From the NCBI RefSeq assembly GCF_932276165.1, contig NC_064010.1, forward strand, positions 5,921,001-5,985,000: DNA of 64,000 nt. The letters are read 5' to 3'. A program made the translations under genes and the position numbers. This document shows, piece after piece, positions 36,201 to 41,275 of this stretch. Source of the DNA: Plutella xylostella (Eukaryota > Arthropoda > Insecta > Lepidoptera > Plutellidae). Position 1 is the stretch's first letter. Each line of letters opens with the position of its first letter. The notes under the pieces were generated by a model. That model did no database searches and was not told the origin of the DNA. It saw nothing but the letters and a program-made list of their open reading frames with translations.

Positions 36201-39200
36201 GTTGAAGTTCAAGGTTATGTCCAGTTTCTATGAATTGAGCAGGGGGGTTACTTTATACTGACGAGAAACTAACGAACGAGAGCTATCGTGCAATCGGCAA
36301 GTTTAACGCAACGAGATACAGTCGTGGCTCGCACAGCAGCACTGCGAAACTTAGTTTTTCGTCATATAGAGTGACCCCACGTACCTAGTTACGTCATTTA
36401 TAAACGAAACAAATGAATTAATGTGAGGGAAAGTGTTGTTGGGTCTCTGACCGATCGATGCCGGCGCGGAGCTGGCACATGTAGCGGCTACTAAAGGAAA
36501 TGGTCCTATCGGTATCGTACATATCGCACCAAATGCATTGTCATAAATGTATGGAATCGTCGGCAATGCCTATGAAGTGGACGCACTTGTGTGAATTTCT
36601 ATGCAAAGAATACCTTACTACTGAATGTGATGTGATGCGTCCGTCCGTTGCGAACGACGCCGAAAGGTGGTCACTGCCTTTAATCACTATTGAGCTGCTT
36701 GAATGTATGAGGGTGGAGTGGATATTTCGGGCCTCACTCAATAGGGTTTTAGGATCCAGGTAAGTATATTATGTAGTTGTACCTAGTTCCAATAATAAAT
36801 TGTCTGATGAAGAGCTGAATAACGTTAGGAAGTTTGTTCGTGATATTTTCAATATTTGATTGTACCTACAAATCCTGATGTAATCTCGACCAGACTCCAA
36901 AATACATATTTAATATTCCTTAGTTTTTTTCAAAAAATATCAAAACAAGCCTTGCGATTTGCGATGCGACATAAGGCTTGGTATGGTAACGTATTACCTG
37001 TTTTCTTTAATTTCATGCCAACTATTTTAATTTAAACTTGTTTCGTTTTCCAAAAAGTCACATTAAAAGTCGCACTCTGTAAAAGTTCATAATGCGTAAG
37101 TAAAGTACCTATAAGATAACCGCTAAATGAAATTTAATATACCGCATACCCTCTGAATAATAGGGGCGTAACTAAAAAAATCAATAACAAAAAACATAAA
37201 GAACAACCTGATTTTGGTAACCCGTTATTTTTGTCAATAATGTTCTTGATTCTATATAATATTTTTATCAATATGCCAAACAATAATTGCCGGTAAACAA
37301 TTATTGTCATTGTCCCAGGACACTGCCGATGCGGCTCTGGCCTGCAGGCTCCTCGCTGCAGGTTCCGGGCGCCGCGTGCGTCAGCGCAGGGGTCAAGAGC
37401 GTGCTTGTTTGGGCAACATTTCGCACAAACCGGTCGAGGCGATCACCGCGGGCCGCCCCCGTCCAAGGGGTCACTCTAGATTACAAAAACTAAGGTTCGG
37501 AGAACAGTTGCTCTAATCACAATCTTTTTTTTTGGTTCGTCAAGCTAGTCTAACCCTCCAGGCATGCGACTGTGCGGTGCACATAACACACAATTATAAT
37601 ATCTGTGGTGGTAAGAAATAAAAGCGGATAGTAACGACTAATAGGTATTGCCGCAATATATAAAATAAACTGTCGAAAAACGACTATCTATATCTATACA
37701 AATCAAGCACGTCTAGAAACCAACGTACTCCAGAAGGTAGTAGAGTTCCTTGACTTCCGTGTACCTTTTGACAGCCACAGCGTGAACCCACACTTCCCCG
37801 CGCGGTGGTCCGCAGATCTCGGAGATAACCCCCGCTGACCCTCCGCGGCCCCCGCACCGGTCACGACTCTTCCGACACTTGCAGGAAGCTAAAATTCGAT
37901 GTTATGAGATATTTTTTTTGCAATCGCATGTCAGCGGAAGATATTTTTTTGCAAAATTCGTGCAGCAGTTGAAGCGATAGAGATCTATCGTACAACTATG
38001 TACTTACGTACTATCTACAAAGTACCATGCCATGGATTTATTCTGTCTGTAGGACAAAGGCGTGTCTTACAGCTACAATAAAAATAGCCTACTAGTTACA
38101 GTTGCGTTTGAATAGTTACAGTTGCCTTCATATTTTAAGCTTTTCAACGTGATAGTTTAGGTAACATACTTACTACACAACTGTGTCGTGCCTGATTTTA
38201 TGACAGACGTTCATAGATACTCGGTACTCGTAAAAACATGAAAAGGGATTTTCAAAATGCATAAAAACTTACGTATAGAAAGTTTACTTTACAATTTTAA
38301 ATACATATTTTAAAAACAAATTGTATTTCATTATTTTAAAATCAAACAGAAATTATAAATTATTTACACTGATAAAAATGCTTTAGACTTAAGATTATTT
38401 ATAAAATTTTGTAGTGTTCTTGATATTTTTAAAAGTGATATTTGAAGTTTCGACAGTTTTAAATCTCATACTGCAATATTCCAAAATCAGTTTTATTTGT
38501 TTTTTAATAAGTGCACCGAACGTCTTCGGCAAAACCCGATCGTAAAAAATGTCCATATATTATAATTTAGTTCAAGTTAAATTTTTGCGCAACGAGTCAG
38601 CTGAACGTGAGGACGCGCGTGACGTGCGCGATCACCGATACGGCCGCGCTCGGGGGTCGCTCGTTACTTATACATACAGGTATGTAATGAAGCTTTTATT
38701 GAAAACAAGATGGAATTGTATACATTTTAAATTACATAATGTGTATGACTAGCAGAGCAGACTACCAGCAGCACACAGCTAGCGGGGCTAGGCGCTTACG
38801 ACCTCATCCCTCTCAATGTTTCCAAATACGCTGTTGGGACTGTGTAAATTCTTTACGGAACAAAAAAACCTAAATAAGTAAAGAACTGTGACTGTGACCT
38901 GAGAGGGATATAGGTAGGCTGGCAGCCAGAACCTAGACTAGGAAGGGCTTCAAGTAAAGGTCAAGGAGACAATAATATCATCAAATGTGCCAGTGCAAAT
39001 GCAGTTCAAAGCTATACAAAGACATTGAATCACAGCTGATCGACGAAGGGCTAGCGCGTAGGTATCTCAGGCTCACATCTTCTATTTACTTCGGTAGATA
39101 TTAATTGGTTTTATGGTTTATGTTATAAGTACAAATCAGGTGCAAGAATATAATATTACTTAATAAAATATTTATGGAATTGGAAACTTATTGGCACTAA

Positions 39201-39783
39201 AATATAATTTATTAACGCCGTTACCAACAGTTATATGGTGGACCGCGAAATAGCGATGACGTACGTATATTAATTTGTGGTTTATGTAGAAATTTCTCAA
39301 ATATTGGTTGTATTTTTTTATGTTATCCCAATTAAAGAATTAAAATAAATTAAAAAAAAACGTTACTAGCTGATTTGTATAGTTTTTACATGCCACGAGA
39401 TGCCACTTGTGTTATTTTTAACGTAAGTATCAAAAGCTAAATTTTCAAGCTTTTGAAGTAGACATGGAAGATACAAAAAAACACTGTATCTGTAGATAAG
39501 TACCTACCTAGTTACGTCGACTTTTCTCTCTTCCCCAAAATGTATGTGATTTTTAAAAATCAGGTATCTGTCTTACCTATACAAGTACCTAGTAAATGGT
39601 ATTAGAGATCTATAAAAAATATGAACTCTGTAAGATTTTTTATATAAAAAAAATATCTATAAAAGTGGGACTCACCAGGTCGAGGAAGCCGAGCTGCGGC
39701 TCCGCCTGGGGCCTCCTCCGGCGCACGAACATGTCGTACGCGCGCCCCTTGTGGTCCGCCAGCCGCTTGCTCTGCCCCTTCAT
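9106..39783 (-). CDS. ABCB-type full ABC transporter (P-glycoprotein-like), exons 1-10 of a longer gene
   Basis: Ten minus-strand exons join with consistent phases and AG/GT borders: 39783-39676, 16490-16300, 15687-15543, 13322-13222, 12788-12617, 11903-11779, 11458-11388, 11173-11049, 9884-9660 and 9292-9106. They total 1450 bases (483 codons plus one base). The product begins with a short basic cytosolic segment, then TM1 and a large extracellular loop, the rest of the first transmembrane domain (RQELAYFDTNKSFNFAAAVT, ARGAQEALAGVRTVRAYAGE, YPSRPDVK) and NBD1 with Walker A GGSGCGKST. This matches the start of ABCB full transporters, ATP-driven exporters of hydrophobic compounds in the plasma membrane. 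Q-loop, signature, Walker B, the second half and the stop codon are not in the window. Intron 1 is about 23 kb and loaded with mobile elements. The exact paralogue cannot be named. Confidence 0.88.
9660..9884 (-). CDS. ABC transporter exon 9 (TM6 to NBD1 start)
   Basis: The exon encodes TM6 (ILFCTFMAAQNIAMCHPHFE), the FSAARGAARSVYSLLERTSR linker, and the entry to NBD1 with the A-loop segment YFNYPSRPDVK. The aromatic before PSRPD stacks on the adenine of ATP in this family. Borders CACCCCCAG|ATCCTG and AAG|GTATGT. Confidence 0.88.
10036..10085 (-). repeat. Lepidopteran dispersed repeat end with (GAT)n tail
   Basis: GGCCTTTGTTCAGCAGTGGACGTCC is followed by TATAGCTGAGATGATGATGATGAG. The same core (CCACTGCTGGAC, CATCATCAT) recurs at 16899-16975 and 43876-43965. 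It is the 3' end of an abundant lepidopteran retroelement family. Confidence 0.5.
10325..10960. other. Intron stretch, AT-rich dispersed repeat
   Basis: The stretch opens with ACAGGGTGATTGGAAAGTCG, a style of start common in arthropod dispersed repeats, and continues AT-rich with no open frame. I cannot define its ends. Confidence 0.3.
11049..11173 (-). CDS. ABC transporter exon 8 (TM5)
   Basis: The exon encodes GMGWLLTYVLNAIVLSYGAR and then LCVRDMDLPPEDVQYHPGAL, TM5 and the short outer loop. The Y...A...WYG-like pattern appears here as LNAIVLSYGA. Borders GTTGCAG|GCATGG and CTCACT|GTGAGT; phase 0 at the end. Confidence 0.85.
11388..11458 (-). CDS. ABC transporter exon 7
   Basis: This 71-base exon encodes a phase-2 completed Arg, then YVDNLAPAAAAAKKRGLCAG and IGA. 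It corresponds to the helix leading to TM5 (Y...L..A...G...G...G). Six GCN codons make a small alanine run. Borders are TTCAG|CTATG and GCAG|GTAATT. Confidence 0.83.
11640..11760 (+). repeat. RTE-type LINE 3' fragment
   Basis: GTGGCCAGAGCTCAACTTGCTGGCC through CCCCAGACTCCTCGGAGGAATAGCGGGAATG matches, in reverse complement, the LINE end at 47290-47400. It encodes the same C-terminal LINE sequence in part. It sits inside intron 6 of the ABC gene, close to the donor of exon 6. Confidence 0.6.
11779..11903 (-). CDS. ABC transporter exon 6
   Basis: The exon encodes YQTRYSDEEAASYGVAARGA and EALAGVRTVRAYAGEDIEVK. It contains the A....E.L..VRTV.A..GE coupling-helix motif of ABC exporters. The true acceptor is CCCTTCAG|TACCAG. 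Three near-copies of this acceptor lie in the tandem repeat immediately upstream in the intron. Confidence 0.88.
11896..12175 (-). repeat. ~72-bp minisatellite duplicating the exon 6 splice acceptor
   Basis: Four copies of a ~72-base unit start at about 11896, 11968, 12040 and 12113. The first copy contains the true exon 6 acceptor and first exon bases. The next two copies, read on the minus strand, keep a pyrimidine tract, a CTGCAG and TACCAG; the fourth ends in CCGCAG|TACTAG. Shared words include GAAGACAC.GGGTTATGA and GAAGGGACATTA. Confidence 0.75.
12395..12585. repeat. Imperfect direct repeat, retroelement-derived
   Basis: The words GAGGACAGAGTGTTGTGGCGC, GGAGAGGCT and TGCACCAGTGGA occur at about 12415-12470 and again at about 12520-12575. 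A related phrase (AAGAGTGTTGTGGCGCTTTTG) recurs at 16220-16250. This looks like part of a dispersed LINE/SINE family rather than gene sequence. Confidence 0.5.
12617..12788 (-). CDS. ABC transporter exon 5 (TM3-TM4)
   Basis: The exon encodes DMEKLLAGTGEHVAMVAYL through LGWQLTLAGLSVVPAALVV. The D.EK...G.GE.V motif and the GW.L.L...S..P pair are hallmarks of ABCB TM3/TM4. Acceptor CCCCGCAG, donor CTAAG|GTATGG, phase 0. Confidence 0.87.
13222..13322 (-). CDS. ABC transporter exon 4 (intracellular helix)
   Basis: The exon encodes VSRLRWRLLRAALRQELAYF followed by DTNKSFNFAAAVTE. This is the conserved intracellular coupling region of ABCB transmembrane domain 1 (RQ..YFD.N.. motif). The donor is ACTGA|GTGAGT, phase 2. 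Forty-odd bases spanning its acceptor are duplicated 100 bases upstream in the intron. Confidence 0.87.
13300..13446 (-). repeat. 44-bp direct duplication of the exon 4 splice acceptor
   Basis: GCCGCCAGCGCAGCCGACTCACCTGCGAGTCGCAACAACATT is present at about 13302-13344 and again, essentially unchanged, at about 13402-13444. Read on the minus strand each copy holds GACTCGCAG|GTGAGTCGGCTG, so the upstream copy is a second, intronic acceptor with the first ~20 exon bases. Confidence 0.85.
13460..14390. other. ABC intron 3 interior, nothing recognised
   Basis: AT-rich intron sequence with many lepidopteran-style GTAGGTA/TACCTA words. No open frame, TIR or RNA gene was found. Confidence 0.4.
14392..14529. 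mobile_element. ~140-bp MITE (GGGGTCACTCTAT family), copy A
   Basis: It begins GGGTTACTCTAT, continues CTGACGAAAAACAAACGAACG and ends TTTTTGCCATTGGGAGTGACCCCC. Inner words ATAGAGTCGTGGCTCGCGCAG are shared with copies at 22011, 35459 and 36244. The TIR is about 12-28 bases with divergence. Confidence 0.7.
15113..15486. mobile_element. Foldback element with ~110-bp inverted arms
   Basis: The left arm (about 15115-15228; CACGCTCCTTTCGTTTTCCC) and the right arm (about 15372-15485; GGGAGAACGGAAGGAGCGTG) are reverse complements at roughly three-quarters identity. The centre (15200-15310) is related to the GGGGTCACTCTAT MITE family. The whole unit lies in intron 3, close to the donor of exon 3. Confidence 0.7.
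15543..15687 (-). CDS. ABC transporter exon 3 (TM2)
   Basis: The exon starts after a long pyrimidine tract (CCCTCCCCCCCCGCAG) and encodes the end of extracellular loop 1 and TM2 (SFLYASLAIMALQLAAAAAA), ending NWAARRM before GTATGC. A run of GCC/GCG codons gives an eight-alanine-type stretch in the helix. The donor lies about 57 bases from a foldback repeat in intron 3. Confidence 0.85.
16300..16490 (-). CDS. ABC transporter exon 2 (TM1)
   Basis: The exon encodes WRYASPLEIAATVAGVLLG onward: the first transmembrane helix and the start of the first extracellular loop (YGDLTALFVTRSKREE). The acceptor is CTCCCGCAG|TGG and the donor CGAGT|GTGAGT, phase 2. Its acceptor and first ~12 bases are copied in the tandem repeat on its upstream (intron 1) side. 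Confidence 0.85.
16480..16815 (-). repeat. ~112-bp minisatellite duplicating the exon 2 splice acceptor
   Basis: About three units share GTGCCATCACTGTGGGAGGGAG, TGTATGAAGTA.TAGGGGT and CAGTAACAGAGAT.TTCAGGAGG. The first unit starts inside exon 2 (CGTAGCGCCACTGCGGGAGAG); the next ones are diverged copies (GTGCCATCACTGTGGGAGGG) that on the minus strand read CTCCCACAG|TGATGGCAC. Confidence 0.75.
16899..16975. repeat. CATCAT-type lepidopteran repeat end
   Basis: (CATCAT)n is followed by CAGCCTATAGCAGTCCACTG and ATGGACGTAGGCCTCTCC. It is closely related to 43876-43965 and is a very common 3' end in lepidopteran genomes. Confidence 0.6.
16976..17915. other. ABC intron 1 stretch, fragments only
   Basis: It contains a LINE/SINE-style CAAATCTTTATTGCATTCCA word at about 17645 and CGAAGTCGGTTAAAAA at about 17498, both seen in lepidopteran dispersed repeats. 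No gene is visible. Confidence 0.35.
17920..18510. mobile_element. Dispersed repeat with AGGGTTCCGTAGC ends and (GTCT/GTCC)n
   Basis: The left end AGGGTTCCGTAGCCAAAATGG and the inner end GCTACGGAACCCT (about 18455-18467) are inverted. The left end also forms a hairpin GGGTTCCGT...ACGGAACCC. A (GTCCGTCT)n microsatellite is at about 17968-18010. Beyond the right TIR, GTGCGCGAGCCCGACTCGCAC forms another hairpin before CTTGGCCGG and a T run. The transposition class is not clear. Confidence 0.55.
18515..22005. other. ABC intron 1 stretch with small repeats and two C+G islands
   Basis: C+G-rich patches are at about 19150-19205 (GCGGCCGCCGCCGCGCCGGGG) and 21175-21240, where (GGC)n encodes only a poly-alanine frame. 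A short tandem repeat ACAAACTTAGCAACTT occurs three times at 20038-20092, and ATAGGGTAAAGAAAAT twice at about 20905-20938. I see no supportable gene. Confidence 0.4.
22011..22150. mobile_element. ~140-bp MITE copy C, interrupted by Gypsy at its right end
   Basis: It starts GGGGTCACTCTTACCC, contains GCGCGAGCCACGACTCTATA and TTCGTTAGTTTTTCGTCAGA, and ends ATAGAGTAAC at the Gypsy border. The missing end (CCTC) follows the second GTAAC at 26710-26714. Confidence 0.75.
22151..22277 (-). repeat. Gypsy 3' LTR (127 bp)
   Basis: In transcript sense it starts TGTGGTGTATGAACGC and ends ATATATCA. It contains an AATAAAC signal in the middle. It is identical by eye to the copy at 26583-26709. The length is short for Gypsy elements. 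Confidence 0.95.
22383..26549 (-). CDS. Gypsy Gag-Pol polyprotein
   Basis: The likely start is the ATG at 26549 (MSNFIGNIGIFDCK), giving 1388 residues; the frame is open further up into the LTR but that part is unlikely to be used. Gag residues ~10-180 are retrovirus-like (DHFTPRRSTFADRAKFY). Two CCHC knuckles lie at ~220-250 (CSICGLKNHNVYRC, CEVCGVKGHLKKVC). The protease ELDSGSGTTVIS is at ~310. RT follows (IDLSNAFNQ at ~536, catalytic WLDDICVTG at ~596), then RNase H (LTVDASPTGLGGVLSQ, ~743), the integrase HHCC zinc region (~973) and the integrase core with IDYLT and VSDND (~1038-1090). All domains look intact. The C-terminus has acidic, Pro-rich, unstructured sequence. Confidence 0.93.
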   Translation of the reverse strand: MSNFIGNIGIFDCKMQDWKIFESRLQQFIKLNSVKDDSKCAVLLTHLNDESYRLARNLVYPRELEAVTYDELVKALSDHFTPRRSTFADRAKFYDATRGEYESAESWAARLRGLAINCEFGTELDTLLRDKFVLGMNVGAERDRLFEMDAKTLTLSKALEVAQQAASARQARAAMVKEEPVFRSSSTAAGSSGRRGGAARAGDAARAGGAASAVARDDGEPRCSICGLKNHNVYRCRYRNYRCEVCGVKGHLKKVCKNKGTRSGLHKLDTEPEASQESECDECKECAVFNLRYVSYQPIKLNVSVNGSLLSMELDSGSGTTVISDKLYYNHFSGFPLQKSNVKMCLYNGHKITPLGYFETTVLYSGISKLIRFFVVQNGGPPLLGRDFMAEFNVNFTVGNNNVTVEQQCIGEVPQLIDEYKELWSEGLGRFNKFKVDFKLIEGAEPKFFKPRPVPFALKPKVDEEINRLVGLGILVPVDFSRYGTPIIPVLKENGKVKIAGDFSVTLNKDIYVEKHPMPRIEDIFSTLRGGEHYTKIDLSNAFNQFELSEKSQELTTISTTKGLFKYTRMVYGLANAPAIFQKSMESLMAGLDGVTIWLDDICVTGPNKDTHLKRLREVFKRLRDSGLKLQKEKCAFFQKSVTYLGYVIDKHGIRPCPKKVEAIAKAPCPTNVSEVKRFLGVVNYYRSFVPQASSLLSPLHELLRDGAEWEWTHRHQNAFASMKEELTSERILAHWDPTAQLVLTVDASPTGLGGVLSQIASDGEERPLAYASRSLSTSEKNYSQIQKEATAIVFGVKKFHQYLYGRQEPFILKTDHRPLLSIFGKKNGISVMAASRLQRYAIFLSAYNYTVQFISSENNVVADFFSRAPIPEINSKCKSDVTAKDDDLSFLKFLDANIAPVSFREIKQAMERDKLLQTVIRYVNHGWPRKISCKSTLPYFQCKADLEVENGCLFRGHRVVIPEMFRHRMLQELHTGHFGIVKCKSAARSRFWWPSIDKDIEAWVGACPQCASVRSAPPRATPAPWPRESSPWQRLHIDYLTFNSNTYLVVVDAYSKWLECLSMDGGTSTNALINKLKEIFSRYGMPKTIVSDNDVKIKSAEFQNFCTNNGIRHVTSPIYHPCSNGQAENSVRTCKKMLQCVLIENFNCTKANLHDKLLGFLFDYRNKTHCATGSSPAKLMLGRELRSRLDLVLPDYESKSTHSLISCSRELKVGETVWLRWYVARKGTWTLGKILGILGNRMFTVLAIDYNEQCKRHIDQLRKYTGSTMAHNQDTADVGGHNDVGLSLPLPPTSTEIRSPSHSSAQTVNVLPQDTVESNDLEGEEDHWAEAQEVVTDATPLPEPTVDSAIQPPTATPEHDTPGDDGLLLDRDRPLRKCRLRKVNYKI
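26583..26709 (-). repeat. Gypsy 5' LTR (127 bp)
   Basis: This is the promoter-side LTR in minus orientation, TG...CA bounded, identical to the 3' LTR. The proposed primer-binding site TGGCGACGAATTGACG lies at about 26565-26580. Confidence 0.95.
26715..27811. other. ABC intron 1 stretch, nothing recognised
   Basis: Only the last few bases of MITE copy C at the left edge are recognised. The remainder is AT-rich with no coherent frame or inverted repeat. Confidence 0.4.
27815..28861. mobile_element. 1047-bp palindromic (foldback) DNA element
   Basis: The ends are TAGTCCAGTCAA and TTGACTGGACTA, flanked by TTA on both sides (27812-27814 and 28862-28864). The two ~490-base arms are near reverse complements, for example GAACAAGTTTCTGAAGGAAT on the right and ATTCCTTCAGAAACTTGTTC on the left. 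They include a poly-G/poly-C block GCGGGGGGGAGGAGGGGGGG. The non-paired centre is only about 50 bases (28305-28360). There is no transposase frame. Confidence 0.9.
28865..31465. other. ABC intron 1 stretch, minor repeats
   Basis: A possible ~115-base inverted-repeat element lies at 29163-29278 (GAGCCACCCATCTAGCC / GGCCGGGTGGTTCACC). A LINE/SINE-style ACAATATAACTTTATTGAACC occurs at 30910. I see no supportable gene. Confidence 0.4.
31470..31593. repeat. 124-bp near-perfect palindrome
   Basis: The left arm ATAAGTAAATAAGTTTTATT...CAATATGGTATA and the right arm TATACCATATTG...AATAAAACTTATTTACTTAT are exact reverse complements over about 57 bases. The centre is TAGCTC. The arms contain CAATAAAGAATTTTACAATA, a phrase typical of lepidopteran retroelement 3' ends. 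Confidence 0.9.
31986..32103. mobile_element. Small MITE with TCCCACATT TIRs
   Basis: The left end TCCCACATTTAACAATCC and the right end GGATTGTAAATTGCTAATGT GGGA are inverted, and the inner part repeats ATCTGTCAAAT / ATTTGACAGAT. Length is about 118 bases, with no coding capacity. Confidence 0.65.
32128..32255. mobile_element. Small MITE with CTGCRTACAGACC TIRs
   Basis: The left end CTGCGTACAGACCGGCCCAACGAA and the right end TTCGTTGGGCTGGTCTGTATGCAG pair over 24 bases with two mismatches. There is no coding capacity. The target duplication could not be fixed. Confidence 0.75.
32775..33282. mobile_element. Non-autonomous hAT-type element with 8-bp duplication
   Basis: The ends are TAGGGCATGCAA and TTGCATGCCCTA, flanked by perfect GTGCACAG duplications (32767-32774 and 33283-33290). 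TAGGG-like ends and 8-bp duplications are characteristic of the hAT superfamily. Both subterminal regions are packed with AATACCGGTATT and CCCGGTATT boxes, probably transposase binding sites. No transposase frame is present. Confidence 0.88.
33291..35455. other. ABC intron 1 stretch with one unassigned minus-strand frame
   Basis: The stretch is mostly featureless. It holds the 90-codon frame listed at 33862-34134 and a perfect 22-base palindrome GTACCGCAATTAATTGCGGTAC split at 35134-35155. Confidence 0.35.
33862..34134 (-). CDS. Unassigned 90-residue open frame
   Basis: The frame has protein-like composition: hydrophobic and acidic residues mixed, segments VPGVEDDRNLYVTTDSHDNL and LLPCEVYDALQIVGYGRSGG, and little low complexity. 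It could be an exon remnant or part of an unknown mobile element. I do not recognise the family. No clear splice sites were fixed and there is no neighbouring frame to extend it. Confidence 0.2.
   Translation of the reverse strand: MTHHPPVTSARVAVSKLQTICESVALCVCICNWVRKPVPGVEDDRNLYVTTDSHDNLLFYVEGIESQEVLLPCEVYDALQIVGYGRSGGC
35459..35588. mobile_element. ~130-bp MITE (GGGGTCACTCTAT family), copy D
   Basis: It starts GGGGCTCACTATACATATAC, contains ATGACGAAAAC and GTGCCGATTGCACGACATCT, and ends TATAGAGTAACGCCTC. It is more diverged than copies C and E. Confidence 0.6.
36244..36378. mobile_element. 135-bp MITE (GGGGTCACTCTAT family), copy E
   Basis: GGGGTTACTTTATACTGACGAGAAACTAA at the left pairs with TTAGTTTTTCGTCATATAGAGTGACCCC at the right, a ~28-base TIR. 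The centre has AACGAACGAGAGCTATCGTG and GAGATACAGTCGTGGCTCGC. This is the best-preserved copy in the window. Confidence 0.8.
36380..37712. other. ABC intron 1 stretch, C+G patch only
   Basis: A C+G-rich patch at about 37310-37480 holds short overlapping frames in several phases and cannot be assigned. The rest is AT-rich without visible structure. Confidence 0.35.
37713..37888 (-). CDS. Possible terminal exon of an unknown minus-strand gene
   Basis: A 57-codon frame starts at Cys after TTTTAG|CTTCC and ends with TAG at 37715-37713. It has a Cys-rich start (CKCRKSRDRCGGRGG) and a well-behaved end (EVWVHAVAVKRYTEVKELYY then LLEYVGF). Its C+G content is well above the flanks. It may be the last exon of a gene nested in ABC intron 1, or an exon remnant. 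I do not recognise the family, and no upstream exon was found. Confidence 0.25.
37889..39675. other. ABC intron 1, 5' part
   Basis: AT-rich intron with a small C+G patch at about 38590-38670 (GTGAGGACGCGCGTGACGTG). Nothing else supportable was seen. Confidence 0.35.
39676..39783 (-). CDS. ABC transporter exon 1 (start codon)
   Basis: The exon begins with ATG at 39783-39781 and encodes 36 residues ending QLGFLDL, followed by the donor GTGAGT. It is rich in Lys, Arg and Gln, as the cytosolic N-terminus before TM1 usually is. The FLDL end joins WRYASPLE of the next exon in phase 0, matching the conserved amphipathic segment before TM1. The C+G-rich DNA just upstream (39860-40060) fits a promoter or 5' UTR. 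Confidence 0.8.
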
Positions 39784-40065
39784 CTCACTTACTATTTAAT
39801 ACTTTAAAACAAAAAATATAAACTATAACACTAGCTTCAAAAACTAACGCGCCCTTTTTGCTGACATATAGAGTTACGCCCTTTTTTCTCCGGAGCCAGT
39901 CTCAAAAACTATTTGCGGCGAACGCTTAAAAACTTTTTTGAGTTTGCGCCGAGTGTCCGCGCCTGTGTGCCGCGCGCCGCCGACTGCGGGCCGCGCGCCG
40001 CCGCGCCGGTATACCCTCCGCCGGGACCCGCCGCCGCCGCCGCCGCCGCCGTCAGGGCTGACGAT
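39784..40065 (-). promoter_or_regulatory. C+G-rich presumed promoter/5' UTR of the ABC gene
   Basis: Directly upstream of the ATG, 39950-40060 is strongly C+G rich (GCCGCGCGCCGCCGACTGCG, a (CCG)n run), in contrast to the AT-rich surroundings. No TATA box or initiator can be fixed. The position upstream of exon 1 is the only evidence for a regulatory role. Confidence 0.4.
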
Positions 40066-41275
40066 TTACATTACAATTTTAAGGAAAACGCTCCGGGTAT
40101 TGTGCTTTGTTGGCGAAAAAACTATTTGACGTGCGTTATTTAGATTAGGATGACTAGTCCCGGTTTTCCTGCAATCCGAGAGTGGCGCGGCCGCATTCTC
40201 TCACGCTCTCGGAGGACATCCCCGAATAGGTTTCGTTTTCGCACACAATAAGGAACACGAACAGGCAGTCGTAGCGTGGGACGCCCTCCAGCCAGAATGA
40301 CCTTAGAAACGCCAGTAGTGCAGTGGTTGCAAGAAAAAAACTGAACAACAAAGTGATACTGGCCAGTTACTGACAAAAAAAGCAAGTTGCAAGTTGAAGA
40401 TTGAAGTAGCACATCAGTAACATGAGTCATAGACCATGGTGCATTTCTACTAAACAATTAGGCTGACTACAGACTGACTCCAATGTAATAAATAGGTCAT
40501 TCAGGTGATGGGCATGCCAATCTTGCCCATATGGGTGGATATAGTGGATACGCGACCGAGTAAGATAGATATAGAAGTAATATAGATATATCCCTAGGGA
40601 TATAATTAAATACCGTATATACTACAATACCACCCTATACCAAATTAAAACTTGTCTATAATTGTCGCACTTACGTGGTCAAGGTTATTTAAAATGTTCC
40701 AGTAAAAAATCGAATACACAGTGTTCCACTAAAAGATGTGCCTGTATGTGTAATGAACCCACCAAAAAAATGTAATGTAAAAAAATGCCAAGTCTCTTGA
40801 TGCAGTCTTTCTATCGTAAATGTTATGAGATCTCATAGAAGCCAAGTCGTATTCAAATTATTTAGTAGTTATAAATCAACATTTAGTAATTTTATCTATA
40901 CTTTTATTTATTTAATAATTACAGTGACTTAGCAATGAGCACAAGTAGAAACAAATAAAACGGCATTTTAGGTGGAATTACGTAAACATTAATAGGTATT
41001 CTTAATTGCTCTATTGGAGCATGTAGTCGGTAAGTTGGTAGTGACCATCATGATAAACATAACAGATAAATAATCTGATCACAGGTCTCTTCAGTAACAG
41101 CAAGCAGCCTTTATTTTGTTTATTTTAAGTTTCTATGTCTGCTAGAAGTACCTTAAACTTTTTAATGATCATCAGTCAGTGAGTAACAAAATGGTGTAAC
41201 CTTTGATCGACCGTACCTCCTAAAATATTAATTCAATTGGCATGTAATTTCAAACTTAAGCTTGTTATAATGCTC
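40066..41275. other. Intergenic stretch upstream of the ABC gene
   Basis: A 65-codon minus-strand frame at 40154-40351 starts with a hydrophobic, signal-like segment (MLFSFFLATTALLAFLRSFW) but has no other support. The rest is AT-rich and unstructured. Confidence 0.3.

Noticed and set aside
37287..37516. C+G-rich overlapping plus-strand frames
   Set aside because: No start/splice logic, no recognisable motif, several phases equally open.
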